From positions 62,001 to 126,000 of the forward strand of contig CAJXXR010000001.1 in assembly GCA_913063375.1 (NCBI GenBank): DNA of 64,000 bases. The letters are read 5' to 3'. The first letter of the stretch is position 1. Each line of letters begins with the position of its first letter. Positions 16,998-26,387 of the stretch are shown here, piece by piece. The stretch comes from an uncultured Flavobacteriales bacterium (GTDB taxonomy: Bacteria; Bacteroidota; Bacteroidia; Flavobacteriales; CAJXXR01). The notes under the pieces are model-generated. The model had not been told where the DNA came from and ran no database searches. It worked only from the letters and a program-made list of their open reading frames with translations. A program made the position numbers and the translations under genes.

Positions 16998-17681
16998 ATG
17001 AGATCAGTTTTATTTTTGTTATTTGTTTTTTCAGGTTATTTAGCCAATGCTCAGTATTATACAGAGAATAGGAGTGTATTTATCGGTTTCGGTGGGTCAA
17101 CCTATGAATTTGCGCAAGAAAACATCAGTCATACCTTTATACTAGGTGGTATTGAGCAAGTTGCGGTCACTTTAGGTGAAAAACCTATTCGTACTTATGG
17201 AGGAGAGGCCAACTTTGGGTTTGCCTTAATTAAGCAAGAAGACCTCAGCATATTGAATGTTGGTGCGAAATATGGAATGGCTTCTTATGAAAAGATCGAT
17301 AAAAAAGAATTTATTTCTCAGATTGATATCTCACATAATGTAGATGTTGTGGAATATGGTGGTTTTGCACATTGGCATTTCTATAATATGATAAATCCTA
17401 ATAATGCAAGAATGAGGATATGGTCAGTATACTTACCTATAGAATATGTTCAAACAGATGTCAAAACAAAGTTCCATATGCAAGGTGAATTCAATCACCC
17501 AGAGATGCAGGATGGCAACAACCTAATTCGTGAATACGAGACTAGTGCGGGTTCTTATGGATATGGATTGGGAGTTGAATTTTATATTTCCAAGCATTGG
17601 AATCTGAATGCACAGTATGTGGATTACAAGGAATTTGTAAATTCTAGTAGATTAAGTTTATCTGCTCGGTACACTTTTTAA
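16998..17681 (+). CDS. secreted beta-barrel-like protein of unknown function
   Basis: The 227-residue protein has a signal peptide (MRSVLFLLFVFSGYLANAQ). It continues as alternating strands with aromatic girdles (SVFIGFGGSTYEFAQ, LSILNVGAKYGMASYEK, GYGLGVEFYISKHWNLNAQY), ending in RYTF, the terminal Phe expected of outer-membrane barrels. This is the OmpW/OprF-like small barrel pattern common in Bacteroidota, without a recognisable family signature. It lies 7 bases upstream of pcm and may be co-transcribed with it. Confidence 0.7.
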   Translation: MRSVLFLLFVFSGYLANAQYYTENRSVFIGFGGSTYEFAQENISHTFILGGIEQVAVTLGEKPIRTYGGEANFGFALIKQEDLSILNVGAKYGMASYEKIDKKEFISQIDISHNVDVVEYGGFAHWHFYNMINPNNARMRIWSVYLPIEYVQTDVKTKFHMQGEFNHPEMQDGNNLIREYETSAGSYGYGLGVEFYISKHWNLNAQYVDYKEFVNSSRLSLSARYTF

Positions 17682-17688
17682 GAAATAC

Positions 17689-18330
17689 GTGAAGGACACA
17701 ACAAAACATAAGGGCCTTAGAAATAAGTTAGTTGATATACTTATTGCCCAAGGAATAGAATCAAAAAAAGTCTTGGATGCCATTAGGAGCATTCCAAGAC
17801 ATTTTTTTTTGGACTCTTCATTTGAACATTTGGCTTACCAAAACAATGCGTTCCCAATAGGGAATGATCAGACTATATCACAGCCATTTACAGTAGCATT
17901 TCAAACCGAATTACTGAATATTCAACCTGGTGACAAGATCTTAGAAATCGGTACTGGATCCGGTTATCAAGCTGCGGTACTGTGCAAAATGGGAGCGGAG
18001 GTATTCTCTATTGAAAGACATGCTCCACTTATGCGGAAAGCACAACTATTACTCCAGAAGTTAAACCTTCGGGTGAAAACAAAATTTGGTGATGGTTATA
18101 AAGGATGGCCTGAACAGGCTCCTTTCGACAAAATGATTGTTACCTGTGGAGCTCCTATTGTTCCAGATGAACTCATGAAACAATTAAAAATTGGTGGAAT
18201 AATGGTTATTCCAGTAGGTGAGGATGTTCAAACAATGAAATGTATCATCAAAAAAGATGAGGACAAAATTGAAATCATTGATTTTGGTGATTTCAGATTT
18301 GTCCCCATGTTAAAAAATAAAGCTAAATAA
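17689..18330 (+). CDS. pcm: protein-L-isoaspartate O-methyltransferase
   Basis: The 213-residue cytosolic enzyme uses SAM to methylate isoaspartyl residues, starting repair of aged proteins. Family landmarks are IPRHFFLDSSFEHLAYQNNA, IGNDQTISQPFTVAFQTELL, the SAM motif ILEIGTGSGYQAAVL and KMIVTCGAP. The start is a GTG at 17689, seven bases after the previous stop; no ATG is available before the first conserved region. The 3' end stops two bases short of the convergent transsulfuration gene with no terminator between. Confidence 0.94.
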   Translation: MKDTTKHKGLRNKLVDILIAQGIESKKVLDAIRSIPRHFFLDSSFEHLAYQNNAFPIGNDQTISQPFTVAFQTELLNIQPGDKILEIGTGSGYQAAVLCKMGAEVFSIERHAPLMRKAQLLLQKLNLRVKTKFGDGYKGWPEQAPFDKMIVTCGAPIVPDELMKQLKIGGIMVIPVGEDVQTMKCIIKKDEDKIEIIDFGDFRFVPMLKNKAK

Positions 18331-18332
18331 AC

Positions 18333-19493
18333 TTATGCTTTAGCAAGCGCTTGTAAAATATCTTGCTCCAAATCCTTTATATCTTCAACTCCAACAGACA
18401 ACCTAATTAAAGTATCAGAGATGCCTAACTTCTTTCGATCTTCAATTGGAACTGAAGCATGTGTCATTAGTGCAGGATGCTCTATCAAGGATTCTACACC
18501 ACCTAAGCTTTCAGCAAGTACAAAATGACGCACAGCTTCCAAGAAGTTCTTAGCATTAAGAATATCACCCTTAACTTCAAAGCTTATCATACCTCCAAAC
18601 CCGGTCATTTGACTTTTCGCTAGTTCATATTGAGGATGAGACGCTAAACCAGGATAAATAACTTTATTAACTTTCGGATGTGCCTCCAATAATTCAGCGA
18701 GGTATATTGCATTCTTTTGATGCTGCTCCATACGCAATCCAAGTGTTTTGATTCCTCTAGCTACCAAATAACTATCAAAAGGAGACATAATAGCACCGAC
18801 AGAATTTTGCATAAATTGGATCTGCTCAAAAATAGCATCATCATTACACATTACGGCACCACCAATAGAATCACTGTGACCATTTATATATTTGGATGTG
18901 GAATGCATGACTATATCAGCTCCCAAAGCTAAAGGGTTTTGGAAATAAGGACTCATAAACGTATTATCTACTGCCAATAGTACATCTTTTGCTTTTGCAA
19001 TTTTTGATATAGCTTCGATATCACAAATTTTAAGCATTGGGTTTGTAGGTGTCTCTATCCAGATAAGCGTTGAATTGCTTTGAATAGCCGCTTCCACCAG
19101 TTTTGCATTTGTTGCATCTACAAATGAAAATTCTACCTTGTATTTTTCACCAAAGACCTTTCTAAACAAACGTTGAGTACCTCCATAGACATCATCTATA
19201 CATACTACATGATCGCCACTTTTTACCAGTGCAAAAAGTATAGTGCTTTCCGCAGCTAAGCCAGAGGAAAAACCTAAACCATATTTCGCTCCTTCAATTG
19301 CTGCAAATTTGTCCTCTACAGCTTTTCGCGTTGGATTTGAAGATCTAGAATATTCATATCCTCCTGTTGGAATTTCAACTTCTTTTCTAGCAAAAGTTGT
19401 GGCAAGATGCAATGGGACAACAGCATCACCCGTTCCTCCGTCTTTATAATTTGGTTCCTCCCCAATATGTATAGATTTCGTTCTAAATTCCAT
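18333..19493 (-). CDS. PLP-dependent cystathionine gamma-lyase/gamma-synthase
   Basis: The 386-residue enzyme is of the Cys/Met metabolism PLP family. Landmarks are YSRSSNPTR (phosphate binding from the neighbour subunit), SSGLAAESTI, DDVYGGTQRLF, IWIETPTNP, the aldimine Lys in HSTSKYINGHSDSIGG and SLGGVESLIEHPA. Sequence alone does not separate gamma-synthase from gamma-lyase. It follows a cystathionine beta-synthase-like gene after six bases, which favours a lyase completing reverse transsulfuration (homocysteine to cysteine). Confidence 0.9.
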   Translation of the reverse strand: MEFRTKSIHIGEEPNYKDGGTGDAVVPLHLATTFARKEVEIPTGGYEYSRSSNPTRKAVEDKFAAIEGAKYGLGFSSGLAAESTILFALVKSGDHVVCIDDVYGGTQRLFRKVFGEKYKVEFSFVDATNAKLVEAAIQSNSTLIWIETPTNPMLKICDIEAISKIAKAKDVLLAVDNTFMSPYFQNPLALGADIVMHSTSKYINGHSDSIGGAVMCNDDAIFEQIQFMQNSVGAIMSPFDSYLVARGIKTLGLRMEQHQKNAIYLAELLEAHPKVNKVIYPGLASHPQYELAKSQMTGFGGMISFEVKGDILNAKNFLEAVRHFVLAESLGGVESLIEHPALMTHASVPIEDRKKLGISDTLIRLSVGVEDIKDLEQDILQALAKA

Positions 19494-19499
19494 GATATT

Positions 19500-20468
19500 T
19501 TAGATAAGGTTCTTTTCCTCTAACCACTCATTATTAAAGGCTGTACTCAAATAACTCCTACCGGTATCTGGCAAGAATACAATCATTATATCGTCCTCTG
19601 TCAGCGTTTTTGCGGCTTCTAAAGCAGCTACAATTGCAGCACCTGCAGATGAACCAACAAGCATAGCATCTGTTTGTGTCAATTCACGACACATAGCATA
19701 GGCATCCTTATCCGTTACGGTTATCACTTCGTCTAATAAGGAAAGGTTCATTGTTTCAGGCATAAAATCTTCACCAATCCCTTCAATGAGGTAGGAGTGA
19801 ATTTCTCCTTCTGTTCCGTAAAATTTGTGTTTGTATAATGAACCTTCAGTATCTGCCCCGATAACCTTAATTTTCGGGTTTTGCTCCTTTAAATATTTTG
19901 CCGAACCGCTTAGTGTACCACCCGTACCCATTCCGGCAACAAAATGAGTGATCTTGCCATCGGTATCTCTCCAGATTTCCGGCCCCGTAGTTTCATAATG
20001 TGCTAAAGGATTATTTTTATTGAAGTATTGGTTTGGAGAAAATGCATTCTCCGTATCTTTTACTAATTGTTTTGCCACTGAATAATAGGACCTAGGATCT
20101 TCTGGCTCAACAGCTGTTGGTGTTCGTACAACAGTAGCACCATACGCTTCCAATAGTCGCTGTTTCTCTATGCTCATTTTATCCGGCATGGTAAAAATTG
20201 TTTTATATCCTCTTAATAGAGCAACCATAGCTAATCCAACACCGGTATTCCCAGAAGTTGGCTCTACAATAGTTCCGCCTGGTTTTAATAAACCTTTCCG
20301 CTCAGCTTCATCCAGCATATAAACCGCAATCCGATCCTTGCTACTTCCTCCAGGATTAAAACTTTCCATTTTGGCGTAAATCGTAGGCTTTAATCCTTTA
20401 CAAATCCCATTCAATTTAACTAATGGCGTGTCACCAATTAGTTCTAATATATTATCGTACGTTTTCAT
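19500..20468 (-). CDS. cystathionine beta-synthase-like PLP enzyme (no regulatory domains)
   Basis: From the ATG at 20468 the protein has 322 residues. Fold-type II landmarks are ELIGDTPLVKLN, ESFNPGGSSKDRIA with the PLP Lys, PTSGNTGVGLA and GMGTGGTLSG. The EDPRSYYSVA segment, the YLIEGIGEDFMPE loop and TGRSYLSTAFNNEWL are more typical of cystathionine beta-synthases than of CysK/CysM. It lacks the C-terminal CBS pair that binds SAM in animal enzymes. It is first of a two-gene operon with the gamma-lyase. A TATATTTG -7 box reads on the minus strand at 20487-20494. Confidence 0.88.
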   Translation of the reverse strand: MKTYDNILELIGDTPLVKLNGICKGLKPTIYAKMESFNPGGSSKDRIAVYMLDEAERKGLLKPGGTIVEPTSGNTGVGLAMVALLRGYKTIFTMPDKMSIEKQRLLEAYGATVVRTPTAVEPEDPRSYYSVAKQLVKDTENAFSPNQYFNKNNPLAHYETTGPEIWRDTDGKITHFVAGMGTGGTLSGSAKYLKEQNPKIKVIGADTEGSLYKHKFYGTEGEIHSYLIEGIGEDFMPETMNLSLLDEVITVTDKDAYAMCRELTQTDAMLVGSSAGAAIVAALEAAKTLTEDDIMIVFLPDTGRSYLSTAFNNEWLEEKNLI

Positions 20469-20695
20469 CCAGAAATATTTAGTAAACAAATATAACAATC
20501 AAAATGTAAAATATGTTCTTGTAGCGATTAGTGTTATGGAGTATTCTTAGTTAATTTCAACATTTCCTAATATGGTGAAGCCTAAAAATGAGCTTAAATT
20601 CATATATAATAAGATTAAAAAAAAATAATTTAACCCTTATCTTTTTGATTAAATGAGACTTCCATTTTTCCTTGTAAAAAAAATGCATCAAGGCC

Positions 20696-20725
20696 TTGTG
20701 TAATATAAAACATGTCCTATATTTG
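20696..20725 (+). promoter_or_regulatory. promoter of tRNA-Pro
   Basis: TTG at 20696-20698, a 19-base spacer and TATATTTG at 20718-20725 form a full Bacteroidota consensus. The mature tRNA begins 15 bases downstream of the -7 box. Confidence 0.8.
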
Positions 20726-20739
20726 CATCAATAATGAAA

Positions 20740-20813
20740 CGGGGTGTAGCGCAGCCCGGTAGCGCACCTGGTTTGGGACCAGGGGGTCGCAGGTTCGAAT
20801 CCTGTCACCCCGA
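20740..20813 (+). tRNA. tRNA-Pro (anticodon TGG)
   Basis: The gene is 74 bases without an encoded CCA. The acceptor arm CGGGGTG pairs with CACCCCG. The anticodon stem CCTGG / CCAGG encloses the loop TTTGGGA, giving anticodon TGG, which reads CCN proline codons. The T arm carries GGTTCGAATCC. The base after the acceptor stem is A. CCA must be added after transcription. Confidence 0.97.
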
Positions 20814-20828
20814 CGTTTCTTAGAAATG

Positions 20829-20864
20829 AACACTGTTAATCTTTGATTAGCAGTGTTTTTTTTT
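20829..20864 (+). terminator. terminator of tRNA-Pro
   Basis: AACACTG (20829-20835) pairs with CAGTGTT (20851-20857), with further pairing inside (AATC / GATT). A run of T follows. Confidence 0.85.
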
Positions 20865-20955
20865 GTGGTTTATTTAAATAAAAAATGGATAACCATGGGT
20901 ATCCATTTCTTACTTAATACTGATTTACTAAACCATATGTTTTGGTCAAGATATT

Positions 20956-22080
20956 TTATTTACTGAAACTGAACTTTTGGTCTACAAATGGTAAATAAAT
21001 ATTGTCGCGGTTATCGTGGTTCAAAAATTTATCTAAGAGTAATCTTCCTCCATGCAATGTTTTAGCAATAATTGGACGTCTAATTGAATCAAATTTTTCG
21101 AATATTTCAATAATTTCAGAGTCCGGATTATCTGCTAAAAGATTGGATAATAAATAAGAATCTTCCAATGCACTATTCACTCCTTGGCTAGTAAATGCCA
21201 ATACAGGATGTGCTGCATCTCCAATTAGTAAAACGCCATCTTTATGAAAGGAGGGAAGGATCTTTACATCTGCCATGGCCCATAAATAGGCTTTTTGAAA
21301 ATCTGAGTGGCTTATTACCTCTTGGAACTCTATAGGCATACCTAACACAGCTTCTTTACAGAATTTCTCTAAAGATTCTGGGGTATTTTCTGGTTTTGTG
21401 ATTTTATCTTCATTAAACTGCATATACCAAAGAATTTGACCATCCAAGGTAGGTAATAGTCCAAGATTCAATCCTTTTTTAGGATTGTCAAGTTTAAAAA
21501 GAGAATTACCAATTTTCTTGAACAATTCGGGATGATGCGCAAATCCAACAATTTCTTTTTCCTTTACTATGTTAATTTTATGTTCTGGATATAGTTTCTT
21601 CCTTAATTTTGAACCTAGTCCGTCTGCACCAATTAAAATATCTGCAGTATAGGTACTCCCGTCACTAAAATGAAGGGTTTTTTGATTGGATCCGGGAACA
21701 TCAGAATATTTTGTAATTTCTTTATTGAAATGTATGTTTTCAGGATTTAATTGATCACATACTGCTTGAATACAATTGCTTCTGCTTATAGCTAAACAGT
21801 TATCTAATTCTGATTCGATAAGTACTCTTGAATTATTATCTACAGAAATGAAATTATTTATAACATTCCCATTAGCCTTAAGCTCCTTTTCAATTCCCAT
21901 TTTTGCAAAAGTCTCCATTCCATTCGACATGATAAGGAAACCCAATCCAGTATCTGGTAGAGATTTAGCCTTCTCAAATAATTTCACTTCAACATTGGCA
22001 AGTGATTGAAAATTATAAGCCGCGCTCAACCCTGCAATACCCGCTCCAACAATGGCTATTTTCTTTTTCTTAGGATCCAT
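20956..22080 (-). CDS. FAD-dependent aromatic-type monooxygenase (paralogue 1)
   Basis: The 374-residue protein belongs to the group A flavin monooxygenases (PHBH/TetX-like fold). It has the Rossmann motif IAIVGAGIAGLSAAYNF, the middle motif ILIGADGLGSKLRK, and the FAD motif LLIGDAAHPVLAFTSQGVNSALEDS. These enzymes use NAD(P)H and oxygen to hydroxylate small, often aromatic or polyketide-like molecules. It is a clear paralogue of the protein at 24889-26001, sharing GLGFLIMSNGM, NCLAI-RSNCI and most of the motif text. It may also be resistance-related (TetX belongs to this fold), but the substrate-pocket residues cannot be judged here. Substrate unknown. Confidence 0.88.
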   Translation of the reverse strand: MDPKKKKIAIVGAGIAGLSAAYNFQSLANVEVKLFEKAKSLPDTGLGFLIMSNGMETFAKMGIEKELKANGNVINNFISVDNNSRVLIESELDNCLAISRSNCIQAVCDQLNPENIHFNKEITKYSDVPGSNQKTLHFSDGSTYTADILIGADGLGSKLRKKLYPEHKINIVKEKEIVGFAHHPELFKKIGNSLFKLDNPKKGLNLGLLPTLDGQILWYMQFNEDKITKPENTPESLEKFCKEAVLGMPIEFQEVISHSDFQKAYLWAMADVKILPSFHKDGVLLIGDAAHPVLAFTSQGVNSALEDSYLLSNLLADNPDSEIIEIFEKFDSIRRPIIAKTLHGGRLLLDKFLNHDNRDNIYLPFVDQKFSFSK

Positions 22081-22329
22081 AAGATTCGTTTATATTATAT
22101 AAGTTATATCCATTGACACCTTGGTGTATACAAGAAATAAATCTTGGTATCAATAGAATTAAGTTTTAGTATTATACAATTAAGGATTTATTTAATAGTA
22201 AGTTCATGACGAACAATGTATTTTATTAAAAATAAAATGATTATGAAGTAAGACTAAATCTATTGCGTAGGATATACAGTAAAGATATATTACAAGTTCA
22301 TCATTGAATCTAAATAATTTACCCTATTC

Positions 22330-23544
22330 TTATAGTCCTTTTGAGCGAAGGTATTCTGCCATTGCTTCCTGCTTTGAAAAGTCTGCGAAGAGAGATGGGG
22401 TATATTTCAACTTACTTTTTTTAACTCCCTTCAAGTTCCCAAAAACATAGGCATTTGGCTTTGAACCATAATTCTGTGCAAATTTCCCTCCCTTCATGTT
22501 TAATACAAAGACACCCCATTCCAAATAAGAATCTGCCAGCAAGGTTACAATCTCAATATTCCCACTCATAATGGCCAAATATATGGCTGATATCTCTTTC
22601 ATATCAACAAAGTTTTTGTCCTTTGTAATAAATGTTCCTGAGGTTACTGGGTTATCTAAATCTGGATATTTGAGTAGTTTTTCAACTAACCACACATCGT
22701 TTCGAATAGAAGCATACATTAAAGGTGTATACCCGCCTTTAATATTAAATAAAAATAGATCGGGATTATAAACAGGATACGTAGCATTGTAATCTGCACC
22801 ATTTGCCAATAGGCTTAAAATTATTTCTTTCTTCCCTAGGTTCATTGCCGTAAAAAGTGGAGGCTCTCCATCATTTTCTGGACTGCTAATAACCTTTGTC
22901 CTTTCATTTATATCTACCTTATGTTTGCTAAGAATACCTGCCATTTCTGATGGTGGAGCGTTCATCGTTTGATCAGGATTTAGATATATACTATTTATTT
23001 TTAGTCCATATCCTTCTAATAGCTTAGCGTATTTACTCATGGCCTCATATCTTTCAGATTGGTTAAGACCGTAACTTGAATACACTCTGAATAAATTTGA
23101 ATAAATACCCCCTTTGGTAGATATATCGGCACCTTTATTCAATAGTAGATCTGCACAGTCTGCACAACCGGTCATTTGGACTATTTTAAAAAGGGCTGGT
23201 TCACCACCTCCTTTTAAGTTTGGATCTGCACCAGACTCTAGAAGCATTTTCATTACCTCATAAGAGGCAATAGAAGCAGCTGAAACTAAAGCTGGATAAC
23301 TTCCACCATTTGGATCTGCACCTTTCTCCAAAAGGTATTTTGTTACACCTGGACAGTGATAGGAGTATGCCAAGGCACTTTGACCGGAAGTTGTGTGTGG
23401 TGCATTGATATTTGAACCATTGTTCACAGCCCGTTGAACCTCCTCCAAATCACATTTTAAACAATGGTCAAATAAGACATCTTGACCAATTAGATTATTT
23501 GAAAATAAGAAAACAAAGGCAATTAGTATTGGTAGCGTTTTCAT
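22330..23544 (-). CDS. secreted ankyrin-repeat protein
   Basis: The 404-residue protein starts with a signal peptide (ending NNLIGQ). It carries at least six ankyrin repeats, for example CSYHCPGVTKYLLEKGADPN-like units: ALFKIVQMTGCADCADLLLNKGADI, PPLFTAMNLGKKEIILSLLANGADY and YTPLMYASIRNDVWLVEKLL. Ankyrin repeats bind other proteins; no enzymatic domain is visible. Export to the periplasm is expected from the signal. It lies between the two monooxygenases on the same strand, with a 249-base gap to the upstream-strand neighbour at 22080 and 176 bases after the aminotransferase, so it may be transcribed separately. Confidence 0.85.
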   Translation of the reverse strand: MKTLPILIAFVFLFSNNLIGQDVLFDHCLKCDLEEVQRAVNNGSNINAPHTTSGQSALAYSYHCPGVTKYLLEKGADPNGGSYPALVSAASIASYEVMKMLLESGADPNLKGGGEPALFKIVQMTGCADCADLLLNKGADISTKGGIYSNLFRVYSSYGLNQSERYEAMSKYAKLLEGYGLKINSIYLNPDQTMNAPPSEMAGILSKHKVDINERTKVISSPENDGEPPLFTAMNLGKKEIILSLLANGADYNATYPVYNPDLFLFNIKGGYTPLMYASIRNDVWLVEKLLKYPDLDNPVTSGTFITKDKNFVDMKEISAIYLAIMSGNIEIVTLLADSYLEWGVFVLNMKGGKFAQNYGSKPNAYVFGNLKGVKKSKLKYTPSLFADFSKQEAMAEYLRSKGL

Positions 23545-23673
23545 GACTTCAAAATTTTCAGTTACATTAAATCTTAAATAACTTAATAATGATTAAAATA
23601 CTACTACTTAGCAAGTTAGTGATTTAAATTGTATATTTCATTTTGAATTTACCTTACATTTTTGGCACAAAAA

Positions 23674-23697
23674 AAAGGGTACATAATTGTACCCTTT
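23674..23697 (-). terminator. terminator downstream of the aminotransferase
   Basis: AAAGGGTACA (23674-23683) and TGTACCCTTT (23688-23697) form a perfect 10-base stem with a TAAT loop. Reading on the minus strand the hairpin is followed by a run of T. It separates the aminotransferase from the ankyrin gene. Confidence 0.85.
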
Positions 23698-23720
23698 AGA
23701 TTTTTTTGAACTTTTATATA

Positions 23721-24902
23721 TCAAAAGATATGCTCCATTCTGTCAAATGCCTCTTTTAAAATTTCTTTTGAAGTAGAATAGCAAATTCTAATATGTCCTT
23801 CTGAACCTTCTTCAAACCAGTTCTTCCCTCCAGGAACTAGGGCAACCCTAGATTTCTCTAGTATGTATTCACACATTTCTTGAGAGTTCATTTCCGTATT
23901 TTTAAGTTGTGGAAAATGTAGGTAAGTAGAGTTTGGTTGATTACTTTCAAAAATATCAAATTTGGACAACCTGTACTCTGTATAATCTCTCATTTCTTTC
24001 AAATGAGATTTAAAATCAATCAACCAATCCTTACTATCGTTTAATGCTGCAGTACCTGCAACTTGTGAGATAGTCGAAATCCCGAATGCAGTTGTAGCAA
24101 CCTTTGATGCATCAAAGATTCGTTTAAATAGGCTATCATCCGCTACGCATACATAACCTATACGCAGGCCTGCAAGTCCAAAATTCTTTGACAAACCAGA
24201 AATTACAACCGTACGCTTAGATATTGTTTCGTTTAGAGCAGCTATAGAGATGAAACTATTATCATAGTTTATATCCGCCCATATTTCATCGGAGATGATA
24301 TGCAAATCATGCTTTTCAGCAAGTGCTGCCAACCAATCCAAATCTGCTTTATTTACGGCTTTTCCTAATGGATTATTTGGATTACATAAATAAACCACCT
24401 TCAATTTGGGATTTATTAGCTTTTCAATTTCGTCCCTATTCAGTGCGCCTGTTTTTTTATCCAGTCTAGAGCATAGAATATTAGCACCTACATGTTCCAA
24501 AGATTTTCTAAAAAGGAAATCTACTGGCTCCAATATTAAGGCATCATCTCCAGGAGATAATAATGTTTGGGCGGCAAGAAATAAACCAAATGCAGCTGAA
24601 TTTACAGGTAGAATATTCCCTGGAGAATATTTAACTTGTTTAGTGTCTTCGTACCAATTTGCAATCGATTCACGAAAAGTAATAAGCCCTTCAGCTGGAC
24701 CATAGGATAAAATTCCTGGTTCAACGTATGCTTTAATTGCTTCAATTATTTGAGGTGCAACTGGGAAATCTGGGTCCGCCGCGGTCAAGGGAATAACATC
24801 ATTATCTACCGCTGCCCATCTATAATTATAGGCTCTTTCTTTAAGAATGTCCAAGGGTACATTCTCATGTTGAAATCTATTCAATACCTTATTTTGCTCC
24901 AT
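23721..24902 (-). CDS. class I/II PLP-dependent aminotransferase
   Basis: The 393-residue protein is a fold-type I aminotransferase. Landmarks are DPDFPVAPQIIEAI, YLCNPNNPLGKAV, ISDEIWADINY, the PLP Lys in SGLSKNFGLAGLRIGYV and GHIRICYST (carboxylate-binding Arg). The DPDFPVA start and IISDEIWAD resemble MalY/PatB and aspartate-type enzymes. Its ATG lies inside the 3' end of the second FAD monooxygenase (14-base overlap), so the two are translationally coupled and probably act on the same pathway. The amino donor and acceptor are unknown. Confidence 0.9.
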   Translation of the reverse strand: MEQNKVLNRFQHENVPLDILKERAYNYRWAAVDNDVIPLTAADPDFPVAPQIIEAIKAYVEPGILSYGPAEGLITFRESIANWYEDTKQVKYSPGNILPVNSAAFGLFLAAQTLLSPGDDALILEPVDFLFRKSLEHVGANILCSRLDKKTGALNRDEIEKLINPKLKVVYLCNPNNPLGKAVNKADLDWLAALAEKHDLHIISDEIWADINYDNSFISIAALNETISKRTVVISGLSKNFGLAGLRIGYVCVADDSLFKRIFDASKVATTAFGISTISQVAGTAALNDSKDWLIDFKSHLKEMRDYTEYRLSKFDIFESNQPNSTYLHFPQLKNTEMNSQEMCEYILEKSRVALVPGGKNWFEEGSEGHIRICYSTSKEILKEAFDRMEHIF

Positions 24903-26001
24903 GTTCTACAAAAGGGACTTCAAAATTGCTGTATTTTTCAGGGTGTAAGAATTGATCCAAAATTAACCGACCACCATTGATAGCTTCTTGAATAATTGGA
25001 CGACGAAGTTGATCAAATTTATCAAATAAATCTACTGCCTTCGAATCAGGATTATTATAAAGTAAATTTGCCAAAATGTGAGCATCCTCTAATGCGCTAT
25101 TCACGCCTTGGCTAGTAAATGATAATAGGGGATGGGCAGAATCTCCTACAAGTACAATTCCGTCCTTGTGGAACGAAGGTAAAATATCGACATCATACAT
25201 CCTCCACAAAAACGCTTGTTTAAAATCTGATGCAAAGATTACTTCTTGGAATTCCAAAGGAAGTCCCGCTACAATATCTTTAGAGAATTTCTCTAGTTCC
25301 TCAGGGCTATTACCAGGTGTTTTTATTTTGTTTTCATTGAATTGAATGAACCAAATTATTTCACCATTCGTAGATGGTAAAAGGCCCATGTTAACTCCTT
25401 CTTCTAGGTTAATAACCTTATAAAAAGTGTTTTGCAATTTTGAAGCTAGTTCTGGAATATGCGCAACACCAACAATTTCTTTTTCTTTTATCTCTGTTTT
25501 GGGATGGTCTGGATATAGTCCATTTCTTAATTTAGAACTTATACCATCCGCACCTATTAGAATATCTGCTGTAAAGGTACTCCCATCTTTAAAATGAAGT
25601 ATTTTTTGATCAGTTCCTTCAACACTTGCATACTTAATAAGTTCCTTTCCAAAACTTACCGATTCTTCACCCAATTGATTATAAACAGCATTAATACAAT
25701 TACTTCTATTTATAGCTAGGCAGTTTTCTATTGGTGAATCTTTTAAAACATTTGAATATTTGTCGACAGAAACAAATTTCTCTATTACATTCCCTTTATC
25801 TTTAATAAAATTTTCAATCCCCATTTGATTAAACATCCCCATCCCATTAGACATGATAAGGAAGCCCAATCCATTATCCCTAAGCTCTGAAGACTTTTCA
25901 AATACCGTAACATCGATATTTAATTTCTTAAGGTTATATGCTATACTTAAACCTGCAATTCCGGCACCTACAATTGCAACTTTTTTCCGTTTAAGGCTCA
26001 T
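24889..26001 (-). CDS. FAD-dependent aromatic-type monooxygenase (paralogue 2)
   Basis: The 370-residue group A flavin monooxygenase has VAIVGAGIAGLSIAYNL, ILIGADGISSKLRN and VLVGDSAHPLLSFTSQGVNSALEDAH. It is closely similar throughout to the protein at 20956-22080, so the two arose by duplication. A 14-base overlap couples it to the aminotransferase. The pair of monooxygenase plus aminotransferase suggests conversion of a small metabolite (hydroxylation and amination or deamination). No other biosynthetic genes lie next to it, and no function is claimed. Confidence 0.88.
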   Translation of the reverse strand: MSLKRKKVAIVGAGIAGLSIAYNLKKLNIDVTVFEKSSELRDNGLGFLIMSNGMGMFNQMGIENFIKDKGNVIEKFVSVDKYSNVLKDSPIENCLAINRSNCINAVYNQLGEESVSFGKELIKYASVEGTDQKILHFKDGSTFTADILIGADGISSKLRNGLYPDHPKTEIKEKEIVGVAHIPELASKLQNTFYKVINLEEGVNMGLLPSTNGEIIWFIQFNENKIKTPGNSPEELEKFSKDIVAGLPLEFQEVIFASDFKQAFLWRMYDVDILPSFHKDGIVLVGDSAHPLLSFTSQGVNSALEDAHILANLLYNNPDSKAVDLFDKFDQLRRPIIQEAINGGRLILDQFLHPEKYSNFEVPFVEHGAK

Positions 26002-26387
26002 AATTTTTTGGAAGCTTTAATGTTTTCTTATTAATTTTTAGTTTCTTCTTACATGATCCATTGTTGCTGAGTTTTTCACTTTTGTTAGCTGGATCACTGG
26101 CGATATAAATAATGATATTTTTAAATAATAGTGTAAAATAGCAATTTTAAAGTAATTAGAGCTCCTTTTAACAAAGAGTTTTTTCAATAAAAACTAATTT
26201 ATTATTCAACGAATACTAATAGGGGATTAATTTTAGTATAGGTTATTCATTAGGTATACACACTTATTGACTGTACGTCAGCAAATTAGTCTTACTACAA
26301 TTAGAAGGGTATTATATAAAAAACACAAAGCTCCCAAAGGGACCAAAATGATCTCCAGATAGGAACTTCATTGTGTGTTTGTAAGTA
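26002..26387. other. intergenic region with possible control sites
   Basis: 386 bases between the FAD monooxygenase operon and the ccm operon end, both on the minus strand. A short inverted repeat, TGAC and GTCA around five bases (26268-26280), lies upstream of the monooxygenase. Near 26320-26383 an AAACACA / TGTGTTT pairing may form a weak terminator for the phosphatase gene. No gene seen. Confidence 0.35.

Noticed and set aside
20956..26001. Flexirubin or other named pigment cluster
   Set aside because: Only monooxygenase and aminotransferase genes are present; no ketosynthase, acyl carrier protein or ligase gene lies nearby.
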